From Lachnospiraceae bacterium UBA3804 (GTDB lineage: Bacteria; Bacillota; Clostridia; Lachnospirales; Lachnospiraceae): a stretch of 64,000 nt of DNA. The position numbers and the translations under genes are program-made. The notes under the pieces were generated by a model. The model was not told where the DNA came from and did no database searches. It saw only the letters and a program-made list of their open reading frames with translations. The stretch covers positions 350,994 to 414,993 of the forward strand of contig DFEK01000008.1 of assembly GCA_002368665.1 (NCBI GenBank), written 5' to 3'. Shown piece by piece: positions 42,301-49,526 of this stretch (position 1 is the first letter of the stretch; the number at the start of each line of letters is the position of its first letter).

Positions 42301-43089
42301 ATGAAGGGACTTATCCTCAAAGACATTATGTGCCTTCGTAAACAGCTGACCGTATTTTGTTATGTCATCATAGGTGTGCTTATTGTTTCCGTTATGTTCG
42401 TATTAAGCACAAGGTTTGGAAATCTTGCGTCGGGCGCAAGTGAAATGCTGGCTGAAAACAGTATGACGGAATTTGAAATTAACAATCTTGCGTCCCTTGC
42501 TCTGGTGCTGTTTATGTTTCTGCCTCTTGCCGTGGTGGGAGATGTTTTAAATGTATTTGAAGAGGACAGTAAAGCGGGATTTGCAACAGTGGGGGGTGCC
42601 CTTCCCGTATCTCTTCTGGGAAGAATGCTTTCAAGGTTTTTTTCCGTTTATGCTCTTTTGGGAATCGGAGTTGCATTTGATCTTTTGATTGCCTTAATCC
42701 TGTCATTTCTTACGGATATTGTTTCTTTCCCGGAATTCATCGGAATGATAGTAAGCGCAGCTTCCGTAATCGGAATCTACAGTTCTTTGGTGATTCTGTA
42801 CCGGATCATGAGTCCCGGCAAAGGAAAAGGGCAGAATGCCCAGATTTTAAGCCTGCTTACCATCGTAGTGGGATTTGTACTGATCCGTTTTCAAAAGGTA
42901 AAAGAGATTGTGACGATTATCGCAAACGGACAGGTTGAAAACAATGAAATGAGCGCCGAGAGAATGTGGGATTTGCTTGCCGTTGTCAAGGACAGGGCGT
43001 GGATTATCTGTCTGATCGCGCTTGCCGTAACGGGAATATCCTTTGCTCTTTCCTTAAGCATTGCCGAAAGAAAGCGGGGTGTTATCTGA
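42301..43089 (+). CDS. ABC-2 type permease
   Basis: A 262-residue membrane protein with six helices: LTVFCYVIIGVLIVSVMFVL, LALVLFMFLPLAVVGDVLNV, a central pair near SVYALLGIGVAFDLLIALIL, VSAASVIGIYSSLVIL, LLTIVVGFVLI and a last ICLIALAVTGISFALSLSIA. It is the ABC-2 permease of the preceding ATPase. AAGGGGTGAG precedes the ATG at 42301; an in-frame GTG at 42292 lies within the upstream gene end. It overlaps the next gene by one base (TGATG). Confidence 0.85.
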   Translation: MKGLILKDIMCLRKQLTVFCYVIIGVLIVSVMFVLSTRFGNLASGASEMLAENSMTEFEINNLASLALVLFMFLPLAVVGDVLNVFEEDSKAGFATVGGALPVSLLGRMLSRFFSVYALLGIGVAFDLLIALILSFLTDIVSFPEFIGMIVSAASVIGIYSSLVILYRIMSPGKGKGQNAQILSLLTIVVGFVLIRFQKVKEIVTIIANGQVENNEMSAERMWDLLAVVKDRAWIICLIALAVTGISFALSLSIAERKRGVI

Positions 43090-43862
43090 TGGGTGGATTA
43101 TTATATAACACATATGTTTCAATGAAGGGGAAAAGGTTTGTCTGGTTCTTTACGGTGATGACTGTTTTGTTTATTGCGATTCGGATGATCTTTCCGGGAT
43201 GGAGAAATCTTACTTCCTATATTTCATATGATCTGGAGGGTAATCAGCTTAACGAATGGGATAGAATTATTGCTTTTTTTCCGCTGTTTATGATTGTGAT
43301 TGCACTGGAGTTTACAAATTTGTGGGTTTCCCAGTGCGTGGAAAAGGATGAGAAAAACAAAATCCGCGAGTACATTTCAGCTATGCCACTTCGAAAAAAT
43401 ACATATGTGGCGTCTAAATTTGCTTATATCGGTATTGTCACTTATATATTCTTTTCTCTCGGCATGGTATGGACGATTACGGCAGGTGCATTCAGCATTG
43501 ATCCGGGCGCAATCCGGGAAGCGGATATGACACAGGGAATCATGATGTCGATATTTGCTGTTTCTCTTTTTTCCTCCGGTTTGGAACTGTTTCTGTTTCT
43601 GATTCTCGGAAAGAAGAAAGCCATGATGATTAAAGTAGGATTCTTCCTGGCTCTGGGAATAGCGGTAATAGGCTTTTTGCTGTTCGGCAATCTTTTGGTT
43701 TTTGAAAAAATCAATTGGGAAGCCATTATGAACTGGATTAATACACACCAGTTTGAAGTTGTGTTAATACAGATTCTTTCTTCCGCATCCGGACTTTTAT
43801 TATATTTCGGATTCTATAAACTGACCTGCGCTTTGTATAAACCGGAGGGGCGGATAGAGTGA
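43089..43862 (+). CDS. ABC-2 type permease-like membrane protein
   Basis: A 257-residue membrane protein with about six helices, starting MGGLLYNTYVSMKGKRFVWF, similar in plan to the previous gene and probably its heterodimer partner. A MVIVIALEFTNLWVSQC-like helix and the cytoplasmic EKDEKNKIREYISAMPLRKN loop fit ABC-2 permeases, whose ATPase-coupling helix follows this pattern. The ATG at 43089 overlaps the previous stop, so translation is coupled. Confidence 0.8.
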   Translation: MGGLLYNTYVSMKGKRFVWFFTVMTVLFIAIRMIFPGWRNLTSYISYDLEGNQLNEWDRIIAFFPLFMIVIALEFTNLWVSQCVEKDEKNKIREYISAMPLRKNTYVASKFAYIGIVTYIFFSLGMVWTITAGAFSIDPGAIREADMTQGIMMSIFAVSLFSSGLELFLFLILGKKKAMMIKVGFFLALGIAVIGFLLFGNLLVFEKINWEAIMNWINTHQFEVVLIQILSSASGLLLYFGFYKLTCALYKPEGRIE

Positions 43863-44830
43863 TCCGTTTTTTTGAATACAATTGGAGCATAATTATGAGA
43901 AAAACAGAAAGTATAAATAATAATACAAAAATTATAAACACAGACACAGCCGCAAAAGCAGACCTGAAACGTCTGCTCATATACTTAGGGCTATGTTTCG
44001 GAATGACCTGGCTTTGGTTTTTCGCCGTGAATCCGAAGTTCACCCGATGGAATGATTTAAGCCGGTATATGGCGAGCTTTATTTCACTGGGTATGCTTTT
44101 TCCGGTCATCTCGCATGTGCTGACGAGACTGATTACCAAAGAGGGTTTTAAAGTGTACGGCAAGGATTCCGCAATGTTCGGGATTTCTTTCAAAGACCGG
44201 AAATGGATTTATTTTATGCTCGCAATATTACTGCCATGCCTGATTACGGAACTCGGAAATCTTTTTGCGATTCTATTTTGCGGGCAGCTGTTTGATCCGG
44301 GCTATCCGAAAGAACTGGATGTGGATTTTCGGATTTTCTTTCTGCAACCGCTTGCAGCCATTTTTACCGGAGTGGTCGGATCTTTCGCGGCTTTTGGCGA
44401 AGAAGGCGGATGGCGTGGTTATATGATGCCGAAACTGATGAAACTCTTTGGCGGCAAAAAGACATTACCGCTTATCATCGGCGGCATCATCTGGGGATTA
44501 TGGCATGCACCCCTTACCTGTATCGGCCATAATTTCGGCACGGATTATCCGGGATTCCCCTTCCTTGGTATTCTTATGATGTGTGCCTTTTGCATTTTGA
44601 TGGGAGTTATTCTGACATTTCTGACTGAATTAAGCGGTTCCGTCTGGCCGGCCGCAATCATGCATGCCGTAACCAATGCGCAGCCGTCTGCTCTGATTGG
44701 ATTCATGAATGATACCGGCGTAGATCCTGTGAAAGCACTTTGGGTAAACTGGGGTGGTATGATGATTTCGCTTTTGATTGTTGCGGCGGTTTGTATATTT
44801 ATTTGGAGGAAAAATAAAACTACTTTTTAG
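43859..44830 (+). CDS. CPBP-family intramembrane metalloprotease
   Basis: A 323-residue membrane protein with about eight helices of the CPBP/Abi family: AAFGEEGGWRGYMMPKLMKL has the EE-x3-R motif (Glu pair near residue 180), WGLWHAPLTCIGHNFG supplies a histidine, and AAIMHAVTNA another. Family roles include prenyl-protein processing, bacteriocin self-immunity and maturation. Its place at the end of a GntR/ABC operon fits an immunity or export role. GTG 43859 has GGAGGGG 8 bases upstream; ATG 43895 with TTGGAG is an alternative start. Confidence 0.85.
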   Translation: MIRFFEYNWSIIMRKTESINNNTKIINTDTAAKADLKRLLIYLGLCFGMTWLWFFAVNPKFTRWNDLSRYMASFISLGMLFPVISHVLTRLITKEGFKVYGKDSAMFGISFKDRKWIYFMLAILLPCLITELGNLFAILFCGQLFDPGYPKELDVDFRIFFLQPLAAIFTGVVGSFAAFGEEGGWRGYMMPKLMKLFGGKKTLPLIIGGIIWGLWHAPLTCIGHNFGTDYPGFPFLGILMMCAFCILMGVILTFLTELSGSVWPAAIMHAVTNAQPSALIGFMNDTGVDPVKALWVNWGGMMISLLIVAAVCIFIWRKNKTTF

Positions 44831-44887
44831 CTGAAACAAAGTTTGGTAATCGCACATGGATTAGACAGCAAGTGCAGTGAATTGTCC

Positions 44888-44919
44888 CCCCGAATGTCAG
44901 ACAAACATTCGGGGTTTTT
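44888..44919 (+). terminator. Terminator of the GntR-ABC operon
   Basis: CCCCGAATGT, loop CAGACAA, ACATTCGGGG, then TTTTT. A 10-bp perfect stem. Confidence 0.92.
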
Positions 44920-45028
44920 ATATCCAATATAATCTTGACGAAAAAATACGAAGACCACACACAAACGATATATTCATGTAGTATATTATTTTTATCAGAT
45001 CTGAATGAAATTTAAAACGGAGAGAACA

Positions 45029-45718
45029 ATGGCAGAACGAATTTTACTGGTAGAAGATGATGACAAAATCCGTGGAATTATCCGCGACTATTTTACGGCC
45101 AAATCCGAAGGGCAGTATGAGATCCTTGAAGCCGCAACCGGAGAAGAAGGAATCAGGCTGGCAGAAGAAGAAAAATATGACCTGGTTCTTTTGGATATTA
45201 TGCTTCCCGGGATTGATGGATTTACGATTTGCCGGAAGATTCGCAAACTTTCCGATGCCCCGGTTCTTTTTCTTACTGCAAGAACAAGGGAGGAGGACCG
45301 GCTTTACGGATACGAAATCGGTTGCGACGACTACATTTGCAAACCGTTTTCCTTTGCGGAGCTTTATGCCAAAGTGACGGCAGTTCTCAGGCGTACCAAT
45401 AATTCCAAAGAGGAGGATCTAATCTGCGGTCCGGTTTCTTTAAACATAAAGTCTTTGATTCTTAAAATAGACGGGGCGGAAACGGAACTGCCGCCGAAGG
45501 AATTTGAAATTCTAAGCTATCTTATGCAGCACAAAGGATGGACGGTAAGCCGGGAGACGCTGCTTTCAAGAATCTGGGGCGACTATGCATATGTGGAAAC
45601 CAGAGTAGTGGATAACCATGTGAAAAATTTAAGAAAAGCTCTCGGTCCTGCCGGTAAACTCATTAAGACAGTCATCGGAAGAGGATATAAAATCACAGAT
45701 CCGTCCGATCATGCCTGA
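45029..45718 (+). CDS. OmpR/PhoB-family response regulator
   Basis: A 229-residue response regulator. The receiver domain (1-120) has ILLVEDDDKIRGII, the phosphorylated aspartate in LVLLDIMLPGIDG near residue 56, and FLTARTREEDR. The DNA-binding winged helix (about 130-229) has LPPKEFEILSYLMQHKGWTV and ETRVVDNHVKNLRKALG. The ATG at 45029 follows AACGGAGAG; an earlier ATG at 45005 lacks a site. It is paired with the histidine kinase 20 bases downstream. Confidence 0.93.
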   Translation: MAERILLVEDDDKIRGIIRDYFTAKSEGQYEILEAATGEEGIRLAEEEKYDLVLLDIMLPGIDGFTICRKIRKLSDAPVLFLTARTREEDRLYGYEIGCDDYICKPFSFAELYAKVTAVLRRTNNSKEEDLICGPVSLNIKSLILKIDGAETELPPKEFEILSYLMQHKGWTVSRETLLSRIWGDYAYVETRVVDNHVKNLRKALGPAGKLIKTVIGRGYKITDPSDHA

Positions 45719-45737
45719 ATAAGAAGGAGCAACGATA

Positions 45738-47528
45738 ATGAAAAAGAATGACTTGGGAAATAGCAAAAGCAAAAAACCGATGAAGACAGCAATTGTGCTG
45801 CTTATCTGGTTTGTTATATTCAGTGCGGTTTATTTTGCCGGTGCATATATTTTCTTGGAAATCGATTATGCAGCATGGCGTACAGATTACGGAAATACGA
45901 TTGAAAAGAAAGCATATAACGGAATACAACGTATTCAAAGAACTGTCCAAGAGGCCGGTGCAGATAACCTTTCTTCCAGGATACAAATTCAACTGGCTTC
46001 GGATACAAATGTATTTCCGGAACCCGGCGAGATGTATGCATGCTTAAAAACAAGGGATACCGGCAAGATACTTGCGGATTCCGTAAAGAGAATTTACCTT
46101 GTGCTTCCGGACGAAGAAAAGGATTCCGAAGTTATGGATGATCCCATGAATAAGAATCTTTTATACACCTGCAATGACAAAAACATTATGGACTGGATGG
46201 AACAGACGGAAGCGGCGGGTGTGAATGCACGCCCGAAAGAAATACAGGATGAATGCCATATTCTGTTTCGACTGAAGGAGTATGAACTGCACGATGACGG
46301 GACCTTTTTGCCGAAACAGATTGTTGCAACGGATGTAAATAACACAACCGGACAGGAAAAACTGATCGGAATTTTTACTTATCCGCAAACCGTCGAAATG
46401 GTAAATGAATCCGAATGGGAAGTAATGGATTCCCCCGATCCGGTTGTTTTTATTGTGGGAAGCAATCATAATGCAGATGCATTTCCACAGGATAAAATCG
46501 TTAGTGATAAGGATGATGAGGTTTGCAGCTGGGAATCGCATTCGTACCGGTACGGAATCGAAGTGAATAAATATTATACTTACAACAAGCGTTTCTGGAA
46601 GGGGGATTATGTATATATACAGAGAATACCGTTTGTCTGTGATTTTTCGGAAGACGGGTCTTTTGAGAATACAATTGTAATCATAAATGAAAACGGACAG
46701 TCGACTTTTTCAAAGGAGGATTCTTACGAAAATCTGGTTTTGGAGTATTATTATAAGTCCAATTACCGGGAGGAGTGGATGAACTACCTTCTTTCCAGAA
46801 TGATGATTTATTATCTTCCGTTCCTGCTCGCTTCTTCTGTTATCGTTATGCTGATCCACAGAAGGAAAATTGCAAAATACGAAAAAGAACAGTATCGCAG
46901 GACCCTGACGGATTCTTTGTCCCATGACCTGAAATCCCCTATTACCGCTCTTCGCGGCTATGCGGAAAGTCTGAAGGAAAACCTGAATACGGATAAAAGA
47001 GAAGTTTATGTGGATGCTATTTTGGAAAGTTCCGTTTACATGGATCATTTGATAAATGGAAACATGGAGCTTATGAAGCTGGAAGAAATGGGCGGGGTCC
47101 GGAATAAGGAAAACGTAGACCTGGTGATAGTGTCGGAAGAACTGTTTGCAAAATACAAACCTATGCTTGAAGAGAAAGGAATTACACTTACCGTAGCCGG
47201 GGATTATCAAAAGAAAGCGAACAAAGAACTGATTACGACCGCCATGGAAAACCTGGTTTCCAATACCGTAAAATATACAGCAGAAAACGGATTCATTACC
47301 CTGACCGGAGAAAAGGACGGTCTGTCCCTTTCCAATACGACATCCTCCGTTCCGGATAAGAAACCGAATGATTTGTGGAAACCGTTTGTCAAAGGAAACG
47401 ATTCCAGGACAGGCGAGACCGGAAGCGGTCTTGGGCTTGCCATTGCAAAGCGTATTTTCGATATGCATAAAATCAAGTCGAAAATATCGTATGCAGGTGA
47501 CAATACCTTTTGTGTGAAATTGCGTTAG
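45738..47528 (+). CDS. Sensor histidine kinase
   Basis: A 596-residue membrane kinase. Helix 1 is at about 18-36 (AIVLLIWFVIFSAVYFAGAY), followed by a large extracytoplasmic sensor region of about 310 residues with no recognised domain, then helix 2 (YLPFLLASSVIVMLI, about 355-370). The cytoplasmic part has the H-box SLSHDLKSPITALRGYAESL, N-box MENLVSNTVKYTAE and G-box TGETGSGLGLAIAKRIF. AGAAGGAGC precedes the ATG. It phosphorylates the response regulator before it; the signal is unknown. Proximity to the ABC operon may hint at envelope stress or drug sensing. Confidence 0.9.
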   Translation: MKKNDLGNSKSKKPMKTAIVLLIWFVIFSAVYFAGAYIFLEIDYAAWRTDYGNTIEKKAYNGIQRIQRTVQEAGADNLSSRIQIQLASDTNVFPEPGEMYACLKTRDTGKILADSVKRIYLVLPDEEKDSEVMDDPMNKNLLYTCNDKNIMDWMEQTEAAGVNARPKEIQDECHILFRLKEYELHDDGTFLPKQIVATDVNNTTGQEKLIGIFTYPQTVEMVNESEWEVMDSPDPVVFIVGSNHNADAFPQDKIVSDKDDEVCSWESHSYRYGIEVNKYYTYNKRFWKGDYVYIQRIPFVCDFSEDGSFENTIVIINENGQSTFSKEDSYENLVLEYYYKSNYREEWMNYLLSRMMIYYLPFLLASSVIVMLIHRRKIAKYEKEQYRRTLTDSLSHDLKSPITALRGYAESLKENLNTDKREVYVDAILESSVYMDHLINGNMELMKLEEMGGVRNKENVDLVIVSEELFAKYKPMLEEKGITLTVAGDYQKKANKELITTAMENLVSNTVKYTAENGFITLTGEKDGLSLSNTTSSVPDKKPNDLWKPFVKGNDSRTGETGSGLGLAIAKRIFDMHKIKSKISYAGDNTFCVKLR

Positions 47529-47564
47529 GTAACGCGAAATTGACCGGATTACGCAATAAAAAAG

Positions 47565-47957
47565 ATGGCATACGAGCAGCCCGATTGCTATAATAAGGTC
47601 GGCACTTTAAAATATAACTATATTATTGACAGACTTAGTGCTATAAATCCGATAGACGAAGAACACGGAATCCTGGAGTTGGACTATATAAAAGAAAAAT
47701 GCAAGGATGTTCTATCGGAGTATCCGGTTCATTATTGCATTTTGTTTGGCTCTTATTCTAAAGGGAAAGCCGTGGAAACCAGTGATGTCGATTTACTTAT
47801 TTCATCAGATGTAAAAGGACTAAAGTTTTACGGCATGGTTGAAAAACTCAGAACAGCGTTACATAAGAAGGTTGATGTATTAAGCCTTGAGCAGCTTAAG
47901 GATAATCTGGAACTGACAGGCGAGATTTTAAAGGATGGAATTAGAATATATGGATAA
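47565..47957 (+). CDS. MNT-type nucleotidyltransferase (antitoxin of a HEPN/MNT pair)
   Basis: A 130-residue minimal nucleotidyltransferase. The signature GSYSKGKAVETSDVDLLI (residues about 65-82) has the intact GS-x10-DxD catalytic motif. In HEPN/MNT toxin-antitoxin systems this enzyme modifies the HEPN toxin with AMP and silences it. An N-terminal extension of about 45 residues precedes the usual start (near LDYIKEKCKDVL), and no good ribosome site is seen before ATG 47565, so an internal start is possible. The partner gene overlapping its end is truncated. Confidence 0.85.
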   Translation: MAYEQPDCYNKVGTLKYNYIIDRLSAINPIDEEHGILELDYIKEKCKDVLSEYPVHYCILFGSYSKGKAVETSDVDLLISSDVKGLKFYGMVEKLRTALHKKVDVLSLEQLKDNLELTGEILKDGIRIYG

Positions 47958-48069
47958 TACCAAAAACGATCATTATTATCTCGATAAGATCAAAACGGAT
48001 TTAGCATTCATTGTTGCACATATGAAAGACGTGGATGCACAGGAGTTAAACGACAACGAGGGTTGGTAA
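47950..48069 (+). pseudogene. Truncated HEPN toxin (DUF86-like), N-terminal 39 residues
   Basis: A 39-residue frame overlaps the nucleotidyltransferase end by 8 bases, as HEPN partners usually do, and starts MDNTKNDHYYLDKIKTDLAF, the classic beginning of this HEPN family. It stops after LNDNEGW, where a full protein would continue for about 70-80 residues and include the RNxxxH-type catalytic motif. Nothing downstream in any frame resembles the missing part, so the toxin has been deleted rather than frameshifted. Confidence 0.75.
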
Positions 48070-48126
48070 TCTTGGTATAGAAAATCAACAGGATTCTGTA
48101 TATGAAGACAGAGGGGGATTTTGGAT

Positions 48127-48741
48127 ATGAGTAACATGACAAAGAACAATAAGATTATCGCCTGTATCAAGATGGTCATTGGTATATCCATGCCAATTGC
48201 CGTATTGATAGGATACTTGCCGATTCCTGAATATCTTGTTGAATTCACCTGCATTTCTAACACTCTTGGAGGTATACTACTGGTTGCTGACGGTGTTTTG
48301 AATCTTAGTGGAAAAAGTGTTCCCGGTGTGTTCTACAGAAATATCTCAGTAGGGATATTCTTTGTATTTGCTATCTGCATGGGCAGCTTGTCGGGCGCAT
48401 ATCATATGAATTTCAAGGGAGCATTTTTCTATCTTCATGTGCTGTCGCCGGTGCTGTTTATTTTGTGTTATATCCTCTTCTTCAATGACCGCGAAGGTAA
48501 GGCCGCAAAGAAACTATTGATAACACCTGTGCTTATGCTCTTATACCTCTTGTTTGATTTTGTTCTCGGAAAGTTCAGAGGCAGTTTTGTTTACGGATTT
48601 TTCAAGCCGGATGAAGTCAGCATCTCGGATGCGCTAATTATTGGCGCTGTGTTTTATCTTATGATGTTTGCTGTTGCTACGCTCTTCCTGTCCCTGAACA
48701 AATTGGCGCACAGGAATAAACAAAGACCTATTAATCAATAG
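48127..48741 (+). CDS. Integral membrane protein, possibly Pr6Pr-like
   Basis: A 204-residue membrane protein with about six helices (IKMVIGISMPIAVLIGYLPI; FTCISNTLGGILLVADGVLN; NISVGIFFVFAICMGSLSGA; FYLHVLSPVLFILCYILFF; LLITPVLMLLYLLFDFVLG; ALIIGAVFYLMMFAVATLFL). The layout, with conserved-looking histidine in FFYLHVLSPV, recalls the Pr6Pr membrane family, but I am not certain. The ATG at 48127 has GAGGGGG 9 bases upstream; a TTG two codons earlier is less likely. Function is unknown. Confidence 0.7.
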   Translation: MSNMTKNNKIIACIKMVIGISMPIAVLIGYLPIPEYLVEFTCISNTLGGILLVADGVLNLSGKSVPGVFYRNISVGIFFVFAICMGSLSGAYHMNFKGAFFYLHVLSPVLFILCYILFFNDREGKAAKKLLITPVLMLLYLLFDFVLGKFRGSFVYGFFKPDEVSISDALIIGAVFYLMMFAVATLFLSLNKLAHRNKQRPINQ

Positions 48742-48815
48742 AACATAAAAATGGAAGTTAATCTTCCTACAGTATGAAACGGCAAATCACGGCATCAGTA
48801 GTATGACACCGACCC

Positions 48816-48841
48816 GTTTACTACGTTTCTACTACTTTTTA
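48816..48841 (+). repeat. TTTACTAC-type repeats resembling recombinase arm sites
   Basis: GTTTACTAC is followed by TTTCTACTACTTTTTA. The plan matches GTTTACACC, CTTTACACCTTTTG at 57890-57915 next to the tyrosine recombinase fragment. It may be a remnant attachment region of a related, lost element. Confidence 0.3.
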
Positions 48842-48925
48842 CGGCATAGATATGGAAGGGGTGGGACAAAGCTAAAATAATCAGAAAAGGAAGAATCTAT
48901 TGATAATGAATGATGGATGTACTAA

Positions 48926-48993
48926 TATAATAGTGATCTGAGCGAAGGCTCTTTGGATCACTGCAGGCGGGAAGAATTTCCCGTCATTTTTTT
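48926..48993 (+). ncRNA. Candidate small structured RNA or terminator pair
   Basis: TATAAT (48926-48931) is followed by a hairpin with outer stem GTGATC/GATCAC (48933-48938, 48956-48961) and inner stem GAGC-GAAG-GCTC, then CGGGAA-gaat-TTCCCG (48968-48983) and a run of T, an intrinsic terminator. The -35 candidate TTGATA is 20 bases away, too far for a good promoter, so this may simply be a terminator region. Confidence 0.3.
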
Positions 48994-49038
48994 TACAAAG
49001 ATTTGTGAGGTTTTAAATGAAAGAATAAGCAAATGAGA

Positions 49039-49065
49039 ATACCGGCTTAATGCCGGTATTTTTGC
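49039..49065 (+). terminator. Intrinsic terminator upstream of blaI
   Basis: ATACCGGC, loop TTAAT, GCCGGTAT and TTTT. 8-bp perfect stem. Confidence 0.85.
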
Positions 49066-49077
49066 AAGTATATAGGT

Positions 49078-49127
49078 TGACAGAGGCGGTCTATTGTAAT
49101 AAACTGAAATTGGTTTATAGGAATAGA
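49078..49127 (+). promoter_or_regulatory. Promoter and BlaI-type operator
   Basis: Perfect TTGACA (49078-49083), a 17-base spacer and TAAACT (49101-49106). An imperfect dyad, CTATTGTAATAAAC (49092-49105) and GTTTATAGGAATAG (49114-49127), 11 of 14 positions matching, covers the -10 box and start site. This is where a BlaI dimer would be expected to sit. Confidence 0.6.
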
Positions 49128-49143
49128 CTATGGAGACAAAGAA

Positions 49144-49506
49144 ATGGTTGATTACGAACTTGGAGCAGTACAGGAGAGGTTTGCGGATATTATATGGGTG
49201 AATGAACCCATAGCATCCGGAGATTTGGTAAAGATTTGTGAGAAAAAGTTTCAGTGGAAAAAATCCACGACATATACAGTACTTCGAAAACTCTGCGATA
49301 AAGGATTGTTTCAGAATGTTGACGGAATTGTATCTTCCCTTATTTCGAAAGAGGAATTCTACTCCGCAAAGAGTGAACAGATAGTCGAAAATTCCTATGC
49401 GGGATCATTGCCTGCTTTTGTTGCGGCTTTTATTTCGAATAAAAAGCTTACACCGAAAGAAGTGGATGAAATCCAGCAAATGATTGATGCGTTCAGAACA
49501 AAATGA
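49144..49506 (+). CDS. BlaI/MecI/CopY-family repressor
   Basis: A 120-residue winged-helix repressor: ELGAVQERFADIIWVNEPIA, CEKKFQWKKSTTYTVLRKLC (recognition helix) and GLFQNVDGIVSSLISKEEF, then a C-terminal dimerisation helix region (FVAAFISNKKLTPKEVDEIQ). In the family, a partner BlaR1-like protease cleaves or triggers cleavage of the repressor near Asn-Phe in this region. The gene leads an operon with such a protease and a lysozyme. AAAGAA is a weak ribosome site. Confidence 0.92.
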   Translation: MVDYELGAVQERFADIIWVNEPIASGDLVKICEKKFQWKKSTTYTVLRKLCDKGLFQNVDGIVSSLISKEEFYSAKSEQIVENSYAGSLPAFVAAFISNKKLTPKEVDEIQQMIDAFRTK

Positions 49507-49526
49507 CCTAAATAGGAGAAAATACA

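Larger units (their letters stand above)
48742..49143. other. Non-coding region with recombinase-arm-like repeats, a hairpin RNA candidate and the blaI promoter
   Basis: A 402-base gap without a supported gene. From left to right it holds repeated CTAC sites (48816-48841), a TATAAT followed by two hairpins (48926-48993), a second terminator (49039-49064) and the promoter/operator of the next operon. Several stop codons interrupt every frame. Confidence 0.6.

Noticed and set aside
44935..44940. TTGACG upstream of the response regulator as a promoter
   Set aside because: The sequence 17 bases downstream does not resemble a -10 box.
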